A DNA stretch of 5,656 bases from Prevotellaceae bacterium (lineage in GTDB: Bacteria; Bacteroidota; Bacteroidia; Bacteroidales; Paludibacteraceae): contig JAISXQ010000065.1 in NCBI GenBank assembly GCA_031270425.1, forward strand, positions 1 to 5,656. Direction: 5' to 3'. The notes under the pieces are model-generated. The model did not search any database. It was not told the DNA's origin and saw nothing but the letters and a program-made list of their open reading frames with translations. Of this stretch, positions 5,394-5,656 are shown piece by piece (positions within the stretch are counted from its first letter, which is position 1; every line of letters starts with the position of its first letter). A program made the translations under genes and the position numbers.

Positions 5394-5656
5394 CTTCGTT
5401 TTGCGCCTACGGACGCTTGTGTCTTTGTTTAGGCCATTTAAAAATTTCTGTTAAAATAATTGCTTTCTACCTTTCGGGTAAAAATATATATTCTCACCAC
5501 CGCACTGCTTGTCCCGAACATGCCAGAAATTGTATTGTATAACTACAAGCCCATGAAAGGATTGACTCCGTCGAATCTTCGATTTCACGCGGTAGCAGAG
5601 AATTTCAGATTGCAAATAATTGTGCCGTTTTTTTTGACGCTATTACCAGTCTTTCA

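Larger units (their letters stand above)
4760..5656. other. Long AT-rich region without a confident gene
   Basis: No frame here has recognisable protein features over a useful length. The stretch holds a CT-rich hairpin repeat, three tandem 8-mers, a 12-bp palindrome (CAATTATAATTG, 4838-4849), two small hairpins around 4946-5021, a minus-strand -7 box, and the nested inverted-repeat element at 5222-5393. At the right edge, a plus-strand frame is open from 5460 (TTG) or 5520 (ATG) to the end, and a minus-strand frame is open from the edge to a TGA at 5605-5607 (ending TAQLFAI). Either could be the edge of a real gene, but neither is convincing. Confidence 0.6.

Noticed and set aside
5403..5416. 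Similarity of the reverse complement (GCGTCCGTAGGCGC) to a conserved 16S rRNA segment
   Set aside because: The match is only about a dozen bases and none of the surrounding rRNA sequence is present; the bases form a small bulged hairpin.
1..5656. CRISPR array, tRNA or rRNA genes
   Set aside because: No regularly spaced direct repeats and no tRNA or rRNA core sequences were seen on either strand.

Overview
The window looks like a chromosomal segment of a Bacteroidota bacterium, probably Bacteroidales. The reasons are a Smr-domain protein of the DUF2027 type next to a queA-like gene, promoter -7 boxes of the form TAnnTTTG, A/T-rich start regions with almost no Shine-Dalgarno sequences, and AT-rich intergenic DNA with short tandem repeats. 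This assignment is an inference from those traits, not from a database match.

Layout. Positions 1-54 hold the first codons of a minus-strand gene that leaves the window. A minus-strand gene (112-1197) encodes the DUF2027/Smr protein. A 62-bp gap carries two opposed, overlapping -7 boxes and separates it from a plus-strand gene (1260-2489) for a long QueA-type S-adenosylmethionine:tRNA ribosyltransferase-isomerase. queA converges on a tight minus-strand cassette of three genes, in transcription order: a small GNAT-fold protein (4729-4319), a 427-residue PP-loop protein of the IbrA/DUF3440 (PAPS-reductase-like) type (4338-3055), and a ParB-fold protein of the IbrB type (3058-2543). They overlap by 20 nt and 4 nt, so they are almost certainly one translationally coupled unit.

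The last ~900 bp (4760-5656) contain no confident gene. They hold a good minus-strand -7 box (5056-5049) that would give the cassette a leader of about 310 nt, short repeats, two very small open frames, and a 172-bp nested inverted-repeat element (5222-5393). On the minus strand that element contains a strong intrinsic terminator whose 5' arm and loop can also pair with an upstream segment, so it looks like a terminator/antiterminator switch or a structured RNA.

How the genes may work together. The Smr protein and QueA are housekeeping-type nucleic-acid or translation proteins. The GNAT-IbrA-IbrB cassette is the accessory and least understood part: an ATP-pyrophosphatase-type activating enzyme, a ParB-fold protein with a DGFHR motif, and an acyltransferase-fold protein. 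The pairing of a PP-loop enzyme with a DG-x-HR protein recalls the DndC/DndB pair of DNA phosphorothioation, but no function can be shown from this window.
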